DNA from: an uncultured Clostridia bacterium
Lineage (GTDB): Bacteria > Bacillota > Clostridia > Christensenellales > Borkfalkiaceae
DNA length: 64,000 nt
NCBI GenBank assembly: GCA_947626105.1
Contig: CANQQY010000001.1
Coordinates: forward strand, 146,013 to 210,012
Direction: 5' to 3'
Shown: positions 28,469 through 36,297 of the stretch, piece by piece
Layout of the letters: each line of letters starts with the position of its first letter
Position numbering within the stretch: the first letter of the stretch is position 1
The notes under the pieces: model-generated
Seen by the model: the letters and a program-made list of their open reading frames with translations, nothing else
Database searches by the model: none
Told to the model about the DNA's origin: nothing
Position numbers and translations under genes: made by a program

Positions 28469-29197
28469 TCATGACGACCAGAGTTCTTCCCCGATCCGCT
28501 CCGCACAGCGGGATACGACGCGGGAAGCGCCCAAATGCAGGAGCGAACGCAGCTGTTCGGCGTTTTCCACTCCCGAACAGTCCACGAACAGCTTGCCCGA
28601 CGCCGTCTCCTCGGCGCGGAGAAGGAGGGGGGTCTCCCCCCGCACGCAGACGCCGCTCGCGCCCCCTTCCGCCGCCGCCCGCACGCCGAGCGCGATCTCG
28701 TCCTCGCCGAGGGTATGATCTTCAAGGGACAGAATTACGCTGCAACCCCTCACGGCGCGCCGCACTTTCGCGATCTCCCGTTTAAGGTAAGTGAGATTTC
28801 CCCCGATGAGCGCCGAATAGCAGGGCACGAGGCGGATCTCCGCCGCCCCCGCGCGCATGCAGCGCTTTGCCTCGGTTTTTTTGACTGCGGGGAGCGTTTC
28901 GCCCGTCCCGCCGACGAGGCAGACGATCTTCACGTCGCCGTGCAGGAGCCTCCGCGCGGGCGGAACGTTGACGGGAGAGAGCAAAATGCCGCTCGCGTGC
29001 GCCCTTCTCGCAAATTCGCATGCCTTTTTGAGGAGAACGCCGTCCGTTTCGCGGCGCGACGCGTCCACGATGATCTTTTTAAGCGTGAGAAGGATCTCCG
29101 CCTCGCGCTTGGTGCGTTTGAACTCGACATATTCCGCCGCTTCCTCGGCGGGGAGAAGCGTCCCCGCGCTTCCGCTTACCGTCTCTTCCATGTGCAT
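28469..29197 (-). CDS. DeoC-like TIM-barrel protein lacking aldolase catalytic residues
   Basis: The 242-aa product resembles deoxyribose-phosphate aldolase (DeoC) in its core: KTEAKRCMRAGAAEIRLV, then GGNLTYLKREIAKVRRAV, then ILSLEDHTLGEDEIALGVRA. The residues that make DeoC an aldolase appear to be replaced. The acidic Asp of the usual EIDxV is Arg (EIRLV). The Schiff-base Lys of the usual KTSTG region is Val (GVCVRGET). The second Lys of KxxGG is Asp (FVDCSGV). It is therefore probably not an aldolase; its role is unknown. Start ATG 29197 (MHMEE) has GGGA six bases upstream; the frame is open up to 29257. It is transcribed alone. Confidence 0.7.
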   Translation of the reverse strand: MHMEETVSGSAGTLLPAEEAAEYVEFKRTKREAEILLTLKKIIVDASRRETDGVLLKKACEFARRAHASGILLSPVNVPPARRLLHGDVKIVCLVGGTGETLPAVKKTEAKRCMRAGAAEIRLVPCYSALIGGNLTYLKREIAKVRRAVRGCSVILSLEDHTLGEDEIALGVRAAAEGGASGVCVRGETPLLLRAEETASGKLFVDCSGVENAEQLRSLLHLGASRVVSRCAERIGEELWSS

Positions 29198-29274
29198 GAT
29201 TTTTCCCGAAAAAAAGGCGATATATGCGAAAGAATCGCATTTTATGACAGGATCCAAAGCGGTATGATCGTGCC

Positions 29275-29517
29275 ATGCTACTCTCTGTCCAAGGATATGG
29301 GGCTCTGTACACGGTATGCCTCTTTCTTCTCTGTATCATCTGCGTTCACGCCTTCAAACTCGTGCGGATCGGGTATCGGACGCTCCGCAAAAAGCTGCCG
29401 CCCGATCCTCCGCCCAAACAAAAAACGGAACCCGAGCCCGTGTTCTACCTCGTGGAGCGCAAAAAAAAGCGCCCGAAGCCCGAATACTCCGAGCCCAAGC
29501 GCTTTCAGTTCAAATGA
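29275..29517 (+). CDS. Small single-span membrane protein, unknown function
   Basis: An 80-aa ORF with one hydrophobic helix (residues ~8-29, LYTVCLFLLCIICVHAF) followed by a basic, proline-rich cytoplasmic-type tail with KLPPDPPPKQK and FYLVERKKKRPKPEYSEP. It is one of few plus-strand genes in this region and ends two bases before the rsfS stop, tail to tail. I do not recognise a family. The ribosome-binding site is weak, so the exact start is uncertain. Composition and a well-formed membrane segment argue for a real gene. Confidence 0.55.
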   Translation: MLLSVQGYGALYTVCLFLLCIICVHAFKLVRIGYRTLRKKLPPDPPPKQKTEPEPVFYLVERKKKRPKPEYSEPKRFQFK

Positions 29518-29518
29518 G

Positions 29519-29866
29519 TTATTCTTCAAACCGTTCGACGTTCTTTCCGCTGTCCCACAGACGTTCGAGATAGTAGAACAGGCGGGATTCTTCGTTGAAC
29601 ACGTGCACGACGACGTCGCCGTAGTCGAGCACGCCCCACCTTCCCTCGCGGACGCCTTCGGTGCGGACGGGTGCGAGCTCCTTCTTTTTGAGTTCTTCCT
29701 CCACATTGTCGCAGAGCGCGCGCACCTGCGTGGTGGATCTGCCGCTTGCGATGACGAAATAACTGCAAACGACGGTCTGGTCCCCCACGTTCACGATGAC
29801 GATGTCCTGCGCCTTTTTGTCGGACAGGATCTTTGCCGCCGCCCGTGCAAGTTCGTAACTTTCCAT
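29519..29866 (-). CDS. rsfS: Ribosomal silencing factor RsfS
   Basis: RsfS (115 aa, normal length) binds ribosomal protein uL14 on the large subunit and blocks subunit joining when nutrients run low. Recognisable blocks are KAQDIVIVNV, SYFVIASGRSTTQVRAL and the C-terminal GVREGRWGVLDYGDVVVHVF, followed by FYYLERLW. Start ATG 29866 is preceded by a GGGGG-type ribosome-binding site. It lies 27 bp after the nadD-yqeK fusion, the order usual in Firmicutes, and is very probably co-transcribed with it. Confidence 0.96.
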   Translation of the reverse strand: MESYELARAAAKILSDKKAQDIVIVNVGDQTVVCSYFVIASGRSTTQVRALCDNVEEELKKKELAPVRTEGVREGRWGVLDYGDVVVHVFNEESRLFYYLERLWDSGKNVERFEE

Positions 29867-29893
29867 ATGCTACCCCCATGTCTTGATTTTTTA

Positions 29894-31036
29894 TCAGAAA
29901 CGCGATCCGTATCGCGATCCGATCCATTCATATGCCCGTTCCGTCAGCGGATAGACGGGCTTTTTTTGCGCTTCCAGATAGCTAAGCTGCTGTTTGAGCG
30001 CCAAACAGAGACATCTGTCGAGATCTTCCCAAAACACTTTGCGGAGCGCCCCGACGCCTTCGAAGTCGCGCCCCTCCTCCAACAGATCCGAGAGGAAAAT
30101 GAGCTTGCCGAGCGCCGTCATGTCCTCTCTGCCGCTCGTATGGTAGCGGATGGCGTCGAGGATCTCTTCGTCCGTAACGCCGAACCGATGCTCCGCGAGA
30201 TAGGCTCCCGCATATTGGTGCAGAACGGGCGCGGGGACGTCCTCGGGGGGCGAAAAGCCTTCGAGGAGCGGACTGTCCGAAGGGACGTTTTTGGCGCAAT
30301 CGTGCAGCATCGCCGCAAGGAGCGCCTTCTCCTCGGGAATTTGAAGGCTGCGCGCCCGCCTGCATGCCATGCGTGCGACGCGCTCGCTGTGCGCCCGTCT
30401 TTCGGGCGTAAGAAGTTCGAGCGCCCCCTCTTCCCGCAAAAACCTGTACATGGTATGCCCGAAAATGTAATCGAGCGAGCGTTCGTCGAGATAATTTGCC
30501 GCTTCCGCGCGGTCGGAAAAGGCGAGCGCGACCCTTAGGTCGGTGGAAGAGACGTCCCTCCCCGTGAAGGCAAGTTCTTCAAAATCGGTATGAAAGCGGG
30601 CAACGAACCGCCCGTGCGCCGCATGGACGCCCGCTTTCCCTCTGCCGCAGGCGACGAGCGTGACGTGCCGCAGGATCTCCTCGGGTTCTTTCCAGAAGAA
30701 GAAATTTTCAAGCATATCCGCTCCGACGAGGAAAAAGAGACGGGCGGAGGGATATTTTTCGGCGAAAGCGCGGCAGGTGAGATAGGTGTAACTCGTCCCC
30801 TGCGCCGCGATCTCGAGATCGGAGACTTCCGCAAACGGCAAGCCGCGGCAGGCGATCCGGCAAAGCGCGAGCCTGTCCTCCGCGCTTGCGGCGGCTCCGA
30901 ACGCCTTGTGCGGGGCGCGGTAGGACGGGAGAAAGACGACTTTATCGAGCCCGAGCTGTTTCTGCGCCGCCTCCGCGAGCCGAAGATGTTCGCAATGTAT
31001 CGGGTCGAACGACCCGCCGAAGAGCGCGATCCTCAT
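29894..31036 (-). CDS. nadD: NadD-YqeK fusion: nicotinate-nucleotide adenylyltransferase with HD hydrolase
   Basis: This 380-aa fusion has residues 1-~195 matching NadD, which adenylylates nicotinate mononucleotide in NAD synthesis. It contains GGSFDPIHCEHL and VSSTDLRVAL (the ISSTxxR motif). The second HxGH histidine region reads H-C-E-H, with Glu in place of the usual Gly. Residues ~200-380 match YqeK, an HD-domain diadenosine tetraphosphate hydrolase, with AHSERVARMA and AAMLHDCAKN. In most Firmicutes these are two adjacent genes; here the junction is continuous. The start at 31036 is fixed by the nucleotide-binding motif at residues 7-18. No ribosome-binding site precedes it, and a promoter lies so close that the mRNA may be leaderless. 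Confidence 0.95.
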   Translation of the reverse strand: MRIALFGGSFDPIHCEHLRLAEAAQKQLGLDKVVFLPSYRAPHKAFGAAASAEDRLALCRIACRGLPFAEVSDLEIAAQGTSYTYLTCRAFAEKYPSARLFFLVGADMLENFFFWKEPEEILRHVTLVACGRGKAGVHAAHGRFVARFHTDFEELAFTGRDVSSTDLRVALAFSDRAEAANYLDERSLDYIFGHTMYRFLREEGALELLTPERRAHSERVARMACRRARSLQIPEEKALLAAMLHDCAKNVPSDSPLLEGFSPPEDVPAPVLHQYAGAYLAEHRFGVTDEEILDAIRYHTSGREDMTALGKLIFLSDLLEEGRDFEGVGALRKVFWEDLDRCLCLALKQQLSYLEAQKKPVYPLTERAYEWIGSRYGSRF

Positions 31037-31044
31037 ATATTCTG

Positions 31045-31073
31045 ATTATACATTATTTTCGTCCGTTTTGCAA
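31045..31073 (-). promoter_or_regulatory. Promoter of nadD-yqeK-rsfS, possibly giving a leaderless mRNA
   Basis: TTGCAA (31068-31073), 17 bp, TATAAT (31045-31050). Only eight bases separate the -10 from the ATG at 31036, so the usual start point falls on or just before the initiation codon. Confidence 0.75.
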
Positions 31074-31108
31074 GTTTAATTTGAAAATTTCAGGGCAAAA
31101 ATCAAGAC

Positions 31109-31867
31109 ATGTCGCGATTTTCTCTTGCGGACGTTTTGGACGTCCTGTTTTATACGGTTTCCGTGAGCTTTCTTGCCTTCGGCGTTCTGCGCTACTACCG
31201 GCTGGAACTGTGGCTGTGCGTGATGTTCTCGCTCCTGTTTGCCGTGCTGACTTGCGCCGTCTGCGCCTTTCTCCTCGGCGGAAGAAGGCGGAAAAAAGTG
31301 CGGAGCAGGCGGGAAAAAGAGGAACGGGACGCCCTTCTTCTGCATTTGGCGCTCGAAAAAGAGGAGCGGGTGCGGGCGGATCTTCTCTCCGCGCTCGCGG
31401 CGGACGGAAAGAATGCGAGCTGCGAAGAGGACGTGCTCTCTTCGGAGGGGGTGCTCCTCATCCCGATCTTCACGATGGAACCCCTGTCTGCGGACATGGT
31501 GGCCTCTCTTTTGAAAAAATACGGCGAAGCGCCCTTCAAGATCGTTTGCAACAGCCTGACGGCGGAGGCGGAAAAACTCCTTTTGACCTTCCAAAAAGGC
31601 GCTGTCAAGGGGGATGAAGTCTACGCGCTGTTCGCACGGACGAAAATGCCCTCCCCTCTCATCTGCGGCCAGCTCCCCCGCCGCTCCCTGCGCGGAAGGC
31701 TCCGCATCTCCTTTTCCAAAAAAAATGCCCGCCCCTTCTTCGTGAGCGGACTGCTTCTCCTCTTTATGAGCCTGTTTACCCTCTTCCCGCTCTATTATCT
31801 CGTAACGGGAAGCGTGCTGCTTGTCGCCGCCGTGCTCGTCCGCGCGGTGGGGTTCTCCGAAGGCTGA
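31109..31867 (+). CDS. Four-span membrane protein of unknown function
   Basis: The 252-aa protein has two N-terminal hydrophobic helices (residues ~10-30 and ~33-56). A basic, highly charged stretch follows (RRRKKVRSRREKEERD), then a soluble domain of about 120 residues, then two closely spaced C-terminal helices (~207-245, FFVSGLLLLFMSLFTLFPLYY). The soluble domain contains PIFTMEPLSADMV and a short alpha/beta-like FKIVCNSLTAEAEKLL. I do not recognise the family. It is divergent from nadD-yqeK and convergent with nnr, so it is a single-gene unit. No convincing ribosome-binding site is visible. Confidence 0.75.
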   Translation: MSRFSLADVLDVLFYTVSVSFLAFGVLRYYRLELWLCVMFSLLFAVLTCAVCAFLLGGRRRKKVRSRREKEERDALLLHLALEKEERVRADLLSALAADGKNASCEEDVLSSEGVLLIPIFTMEPLSADMVASLLKKYGEAPFKIVCNSLTAEAEKLLLTFQKGAVKGDEVYALFARTKMPSPLICGQLPRRSLRGRLRISFSKKNARPFFVSGLLLLFMSLFTLFPLYYLVTGSVLLVAAVLVRAVGFSEG

Positions 31868-31869
31868 TT

Positions 31870-33315
31870 TCAGACCGATTCCATCGCGTTGGGGAGAAAA
31901 GACAGGATGTCCGTCGCGTCGGGCGCGTATTCGCCCATCTCCCGCGCCGCGATCTCCCCGCTTCTGCCGAGGAGAAAACATCCCGCGCATGCCGCCTCGA
32001 AGGGCGGGATCCCCCGCGCCGCAATGCCCGCGATGAGCCCCGCGAGGACGTCTCCGCTCCCCCCTTTCGCCAAGACGGGCGAGCCCGTCACATTGATCGC
32101 CGTGCGCTCCCCTTCCGCGATCACGCTGCGGTTATTCTTGAATACGACGGTAACGCCGTACGCCGCAGAAAACGCCTTCGCTTCCCCGATGGGGTCTAAG
32201 AGTAGCGTTTCGACGGATTTGCCCGTGAGGCGGGAAAACTCCATGGGATGGGGCGTTATGATGACCTTACAGCCCTTATTTTTGAGAATATCAAGGCCGT
32301 AGACGGAGAGGGCGTTCAGAGCGTCGGCGTCGAGCACGAGCGTCCCTTGATATTCCCCGAGAAGGCGTGTGAGCATCTCATACTGCCGCTCCCCCACCCC
32401 CGCGCCCATGCCGAACGCGACTGCGTCCGCACGCGGGAGAAAGCGGTCGTCGTACGCAGAGAGGATACAGGCGGGATACTTCGCCGCGGCGGACAGGAGC
32501 GTCCCCGGAGAGGGATAGACTTCGGGCGGCAGGAAAAGTTCGGAATACCCCGCGCCCGATTTCAGGCATGCGCCGACCGAAAGAAGGGGCGCGCCCAAAG
32601 AACCGTATCCGGCAAGAACGGCAGCCCTTCCGTAGCTCCCCTTGTGGGAGCATGATTTTTTTGCGGGAAAGAGGGTTTTAATATCTCCGTCCTCAAAAAC
32701 TTCCGCACCGCCTTCCGCGGGGATCCCGATGTCCGCGACGGAAATCGAGCCACCCATGTCCGCGCCGTCCGCGAGGAGAAGGGCGGTTTTCAGCTGTCCC
32801 ATGCAGACCGTTTCATCTGCCTTGACGCAAACAGGCGAGGTGATCCCGCCGTCCGTCAGTCCCGATGGAATGTCGCATGCGATCACATGATCCGCATGGC
32901 TAATAAAGTCCACGAGCGCGGCGTTTTCCCCCTCGATAGGGCGGGAGAGCCCCGTTCCGAACAGGCAGTCCACGGCGACAGAGTACTTTCTTCTCGGGAT
33001 CCTGTCGAGGATCTCGCCGCGGTATCTCTCCTTTGCCGCCTTACAATCCCCTGAAAAGCGATCCGCAAGGCAGAGAACGGCGACGTCGAAGCCCTCTTCC
33101 CGTAGCCGCTTAGCGGCGACAAACCCGTCGCCCCCATTGTTTCCCCCTCCGCAGACAAAGATCGCGTCACGGACGCACAGCCGCTCCATTGCCGCCTTCA
33201 CCGCCGCGGCGAGCGCGTTTCCCGCCCGCTCCATGAGCGTTTCCGCAGAAGTCCCGCGCCTTATTTCCCTTTCGTCAAACATGCGCATTTGCGCATTCGT
33301 GTATGCGTATTTCAT
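31870..33315 (-). CDS. nnr: Bifunctional NAD(P)HX epimerase/ADP-dependent dehydratase
   Basis: This enzyme repairs hydrated NADH and NADPH. The 481-aa product is the usual two-domain fusion. An N-terminal YjeF_N epimerase domain contains VCGGGNNGGDGFVAAKRL and DCLFGTGLSRPI. A C-terminal ribokinase-like dehydratase domain starts near residue 220 and contains KGSYGRAAVLAGY, LDADALN, ITPHPMEFSRL and the signature GSPVLAKGGSGDVLAGLIAG. Start ATG 33315 follows a GAGGA ribosome-binding site and lies nine bases after the birA stop. The MBL-recX-birA-nnr genes are probably one transcript. Confidence 0.96.
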   Translation of the reverse strand: MKYAYTNAQMRMFDEREIRRGTSAETLMERAGNALAAAVKAAMERLCVRDAIFVCGGGNNGGDGFVAAKRLREEGFDVAVLCLADRFSGDCKAAKERYRGEILDRIPRRKYSVAVDCLFGTGLSRPIEGENAALVDFISHADHVIACDIPSGLTDGGITSPVCVKADETVCMGQLKTALLLADGADMGGSISVADIGIPAEGGAEVFEDGDIKTLFPAKKSCSHKGSYGRAAVLAGYGSLGAPLLSVGACLKSGAGYSELFLPPEVYPSPGTLLSAAAKYPACILSAYDDRFLPRADAVAFGMGAGVGERQYEMLTRLLGEYQGTLVLDADALNALSVYGLDILKNKGCKVIITPHPMEFSRLTGKSVETLLLDPIGEAKAFSAAYGVTVVFKNNRSVIAEGERTAINVTGSPVLAKGGSGDVLAGLIAGIAARGIPPFEAACAGCFLLGRSGEIAAREMGEYAPDATDILSFLPNAMESV

Positions 33316-33324
33316 AACAATTCC

Positions 33325-34008
33325 TCAATTTCCGATCGTGATCTCCGCGCTCGAGAGGGCGAAAATCTCCCCGCCGCGTTCGATTTCAAGCCGCCCGTCG
33401 GGAAGAATGCGCCGCGCAGTCGCAAAATATTCCTCTTCTCTCTCGGCAACGCGGATCCGCTCCCCCAAAAAATGCGCATGGGAGAGATATTCCCCGAACG
33501 TAGAGGGACGGCGGAAATTTTCGAGCAGGGCTCTTCCGACCTCTTCGGCAGAGGGTGGATCGCGGAGAAACGCCGCCATATTGACGGCGATCCCGCCGAG
33601 CGCGGAGACGTCGTTCGTCACATTCATCCCGATCCCGATCACGCTGTGGTCGATCTTTCCCTCCCGCAAGCCGTTTTCAATGAGGATCCCCGCGATCTTT
33701 TTGCCCGAGACGCGAACGTCGTTCGGCCATTTGATCTCGGGCGGGATACCGTATTCCCCGAGCGTCCTGCAAACCGAGACGGCGGCGTGCGCCATGATGC
33801 GGAAGGCATTTGCGGGCGCCATGTCCGCATAAAAAACCAATATGGAAAGATATACCCCACCCATGTCGGAGAGGAAGCTGCGCCCTTTGGTGCCCCTTCC
33901 CGCCGTCTGGACGTCCGCGAACACGGCGACGTTTTCCCTTGCGGGCAGGTATTTCCGGAGATACTCGTTCGTCGAAGAGACGGACGGCAACCGCTCAATC
34001 TTCATCAT
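33325..34008 (-). CDS. birA: Biotin--protein ligase without DNA-binding domain
   Basis: The ligase activates biotin as biotinyl-AMP and attaches it to a lysine of carboxylase carrier proteins. The 227-aa protein contains the nucleotide-binding GRGTKGRSFLSDMGG, then KWPNDVRVSGKKIAGILIE and GIGMNV. It starts directly with the catalytic domain, so the helix-turn-helix repressor domain of E. coli BirA is missing (group I type). Tandem ATGs lie at 34008 and 34005. GAGG six bases before 34008 favours the first. The gene overlaps the end of recX by 14 bp. Confidence 0.95.
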   Translation of the reverse strand: MMKIERLPSVSSTNEYLRKYLPARENVAVFADVQTAGRGTKGRSFLSDMGGVYLSILVFYADMAPANAFRIMAHAAVSVCRTLGEYGIPPEIKWPNDVRVSGKKIAGILIENGLREGKIDHSVIGIGMNVTNDVSALGGIAVNMAAFLRDPPSAEEVGRALLENFRRPSTFGEYLSHAHFLGERIRVAEREEEYFATARRILPDGRLEIERGGEIFALSSAEITIGN

Positions 34009-34609
34009 ACAGCCCCTCGAGCGCATGGCGGGCGGCGTCGTGGTCGAAACCCTTCGAAATCAGGTGCGCATATGCCTTGCGGATGACCTGTTTTTCGGTG
34101 ACGTCTTTGCCGCGCAGGTACTTTTTCAGAACGGCCGCGGCGGCTTCCTCTTCCCCCGTAAGCGTGGAAAGAGCCTCTTCGATCGCCTCGTCTGAAACGC
34201 CCTTGCGCCTAAGTTCGAGGGCGATGAGACGGCTTCCTTTCTTCTTTGCCGCGCTCTCCGCATAGGCGCGCGCGTAGGCGGCGTCGTCCAAAAAGCCGTA
34301 TTCACGCATTTTGCCCACGACATGTTCGCAAACCTCGTTCAGATAACCCTTTTTCCCGAGGTATTCTACGATCTCGCGCTCCGTTTTCATCGACGCGGAA
34401 ATAAAACTCAACGCCTTATCAAACGCAGTCTGCTTTTCGCTTTCAAGCTGCATCGCCGCGAGCCCCTCTTCCGTGACGGCGCTTCCCACCTTCAAACGGT
34501 TCTGCACGACGGTGAAGAGCTCCATACCGCAAAAAAACCTGCCGTCAACTTCGATATTGCAGCGGGTTTTATCGTTTTTTTGTGCCGTAATGGCTGTGAT
34601 CTCGGACAT
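33995..34609 (-). CDS. recX: Regulatory protein RecX
   Basis: RecX (204 aa) caps and modulates RecA filaments. Three RecX-type three-helix repeats are visible: AFDKALSFISASMKTEREIVEYL, then VVGKMREYGFLDDAAYARAYAES with RRKGVSDEAIEEAL, then KQVIRKAYAHLISKGFDHDA. The N-terminal extension (ITAQKNDKTRCNIEVDGRF) is usual in the Firmicute branch. A GAGG ribosome-binding site precedes the start at 34609. recA is not in the window. Confidence 0.92.
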   Translation of the reverse strand: MSEITAITAQKNDKTRCNIEVDGRFFCGMELFTVVQNRLKVGSAVTEEGLAAMQLESEKQTAFDKALSFISASMKTEREIVEYLGKKGYLNEVCEHVVGKMREYGFLDDAAYARAYAESAAKKKGSRLIALELRRKGVSDEAIEEALSTLTGEEEAAAAVLKKYLRGKDVTEKQVIRKAYAHLISKGFDHDAARHALEGLYDED

Positions 34610-34625
34610 GGTAGCCTCTTTTTTC

Positions 34626-35813
34626 CTATTGAACGCCGTATGACGGCCACGTTCTGTTCGCTCTGAACCACTCTGTATCCTTCAACACCGTCGAATTGTT
34701 GCTCCCCGTCACGGTGAGCCCCTCCGCGGTGACCGTCACGACGATATTGCCGTTCATCGAAGTATAGTTCCATGACGCTTTGGGTTCGTAGACGACGTCC
34801 GTCGCGAGCGAAGTGACGTAAATATTCTTCGTATATCGTGCGACGCGGTCGATCATCTCCTGCGTGGGGAAGATCGCGGCGGGATCCGTCGAGTATTCGG
34901 GCGCGCCCGCACAGCAGCAAATACAGACGTTTTCGGGCGTGATTTCGGAGAGAAGAACGTCGTTGCTCGAAGTACGGCTGCCGTGGTGCCCGCCCTTGAA
35001 CAGTTTGCAATGGGGAAGATCGTTCGATTCCGCAAGGCTCTCCTCCCCCTCCTTTTCGAGGTCGCCCGTAAAGAGAAACCGGTCGTTTCCGCGCGTTAAA
35101 AGCATGCAGACCGAATAATTATTCTCATCGGAACTCTTCGTCTCATAGAATTTTTGGTAGAGAATGGTCATTTCCATCCCTTCGCCGAGGGCATAGCTCT
35201 TCTTTGCGCCGTTCTCCCCATTGACGCATTCGAGGGCGGTATAGTGCTTTGCCCCGGCCCCGACTTCGGCGCTAAGAGCGTCCACATACTTCCCGTAAAG
35301 GGAACGTCCGCCCGATCCCGTCGTTTCGGATTGATTTGTGCGGGGAAAATCAATGATCGTGCCGCACTCGAAGCTCTCAAAGACGCCTTTTGCCGACGTT
35401 GTCCCGACAAACGCCGCGATGTGATCCTGATGCGCATGGGTCGCGATGACGTATTCGAGCACACCGTCCGTGCAATATTGCTGTATGTAGGGCACGATCG
35501 CCTCCGCCGAGTTCTGCCTCGAACCCGCGTCGATGAGCACCTCTGTATTTCCCGTCTTGATGAGCGTGCAGTCGCCCGCGTATTTATTTCCGAGCTCCAA
35601 AAAATGAATGGAAAGCTCTCCCGAAACGATGTCTCCCGCCCCGCCGGGGTTCTTTTCGGGATCATCTTTTTTATAGATGAAGAAGTACCAATACGCTCCC
35701 GCGGCGATCGCAAGGATGAGCACAAAAGCGATGACCGCAATCAAAATTTTCGGGTGTTTTTTAAGTTCCTTCTCCGCCTCCGCGGCGGCCTTTTTTTGTT
35801 TTTTCGACGCCAT
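34626..35813 (-). CDS. Membrane-anchored ComEC/Rec2-like metallo-beta-lactamase-fold hydrolase
   Basis: The 395-aa protein has a Lys-rich N-terminus, one membrane helix (residues ~24-46) and an extracytoplasmic MBL-fold domain. That domain has the metal-binding ATHAHQDHIAAFVG, an upstream LIDAGSRQNS, FTGDLEKEGEESL and KGGHHGSRTSSND. These are the hallmarks of the nuclease-like MBL domain of the competence protein ComEC, here without the channel part. Such stand-alone proteins are common in Clostridia; the substrate (DNA or another phosphodiester) is not known. Start ATG 35813 has an AAGGAG ribosome-binding site. It heads the recX-birA-nnr group. Confidence 0.88.
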   Translation of the reverse strand: MASKKQKKAAAEAEKELKKHPKILIAVIAFVLILAIAAGAYWYFFIYKKDDPEKNPGGAGDIVSGELSIHFLELGNKYAGDCTLIKTGNTEVLIDAGSRQNSAEAIVPYIQQYCTDGVLEYVIATHAHQDHIAAFVGTTSAKGVFESFECGTIIDFPRTNQSETTGSGGRSLYGKYVDALSAEVGAGAKHYTALECVNGENGAKKSYALGEGMEMTILYQKFYETKSSDENNYSVCMLLTRGNDRFLFTGDLEKEGEESLAESNDLPHCKLFKGGHHGSRTSSNDVLLSEITPENVCICCCAGAPEYSTDPAAIFPTQEMIDRVARYTKNIYVTSLATDVVYEPKASWNYTSMNGNIVVTVTAEGLTVTGSNNSTVLKDTEWFRANRTWPSYGVQ

Positions 35814-35835
35814 AATTCTCCTTCACGGAACCGCC

Positions 35836-35890
35836 GATCCGTTCAAACGGATCATAAAATGACATATGTTATATAACGTTTGTTATAAAT
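35836..35890 (-). promoter_or_regulatory. Leader palindromes before the MBL-recX-birA-nnr group
   Basis: A perfect 8-bp hairpin GATCCGTT/AACGGATC (35836-35853) is followed by the palindrome GTTATATAAC (35868-35877) and a further GTTATA half-site (35882-35887). These could form an operator overlapping an AT-rich -10 region. No clear -35 was found. Confidence 0.35.
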
Positions 35891-35952
35891 GATTTCTTCC
35901 CTTCCGATCCCTCGGCTTTTTCGGACTTTACTTCAAAGGAACGGACGGGACT

Positions 35953-36297
35953 TTATACAACGCCCAACGCGGAAGCGATGTTTACCACGGCCTCGTCGAT
36001 GTTGTGCAGAAACTTATTGAGGGCGGACTGCGCGCCCGCGTCGATCGTGCCGTCCTCCGTCGTGCGGAGCACGGCGACGATCATATTGAAATTTCCGTAG
36101 ATGACGCCGCACTCGATATTGAGCGCCTTCATCACGGGATCCTCGCTCCCGCTCTGCAAACGGTGCAGTTCCTTGATCTCTGCGTTCATCTCGGTAAAAA
36201 GCGCAACGTTCCCGCTTGCAAAGAGCTCTTCCATCGTCTTGTTGAGCGCAAAGAGAGCAGTGATGAATTGCTTGTGCGTTTCGCTTAGTTCCGTCAC
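35953..36297 (-). CDS. Small helical protein, unknown function
   Basis: The 114-aa, mostly alpha-helical, soluble acidic protein contains no motif I recognise. Blocks such as HKQFITALFALNKTMEELF and NKFLHNIDEAVVNIASAL suggest a helical bundle. It starts with GTG at 36297, which overlaps the stop of the pyrophosphorylase gene as GTGA, and a GGGG-type ribosome-binding site lies inside that gene. It is therefore the last gene of the sugar operon, translated by coupling. The gap after it (35814-35952) carries the leader of the next unit. Confidence 0.7.
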   Translation of the reverse strand: MTELSETHKQFITALFALNKTMEELFASGNVALFTEMNAEIKELHRLQSGSEDPVMKALNIECGVIYGNFNMIVAVLRTTEDGTIDAGAQSALNKFLHNIDEAVVNIASALGVV

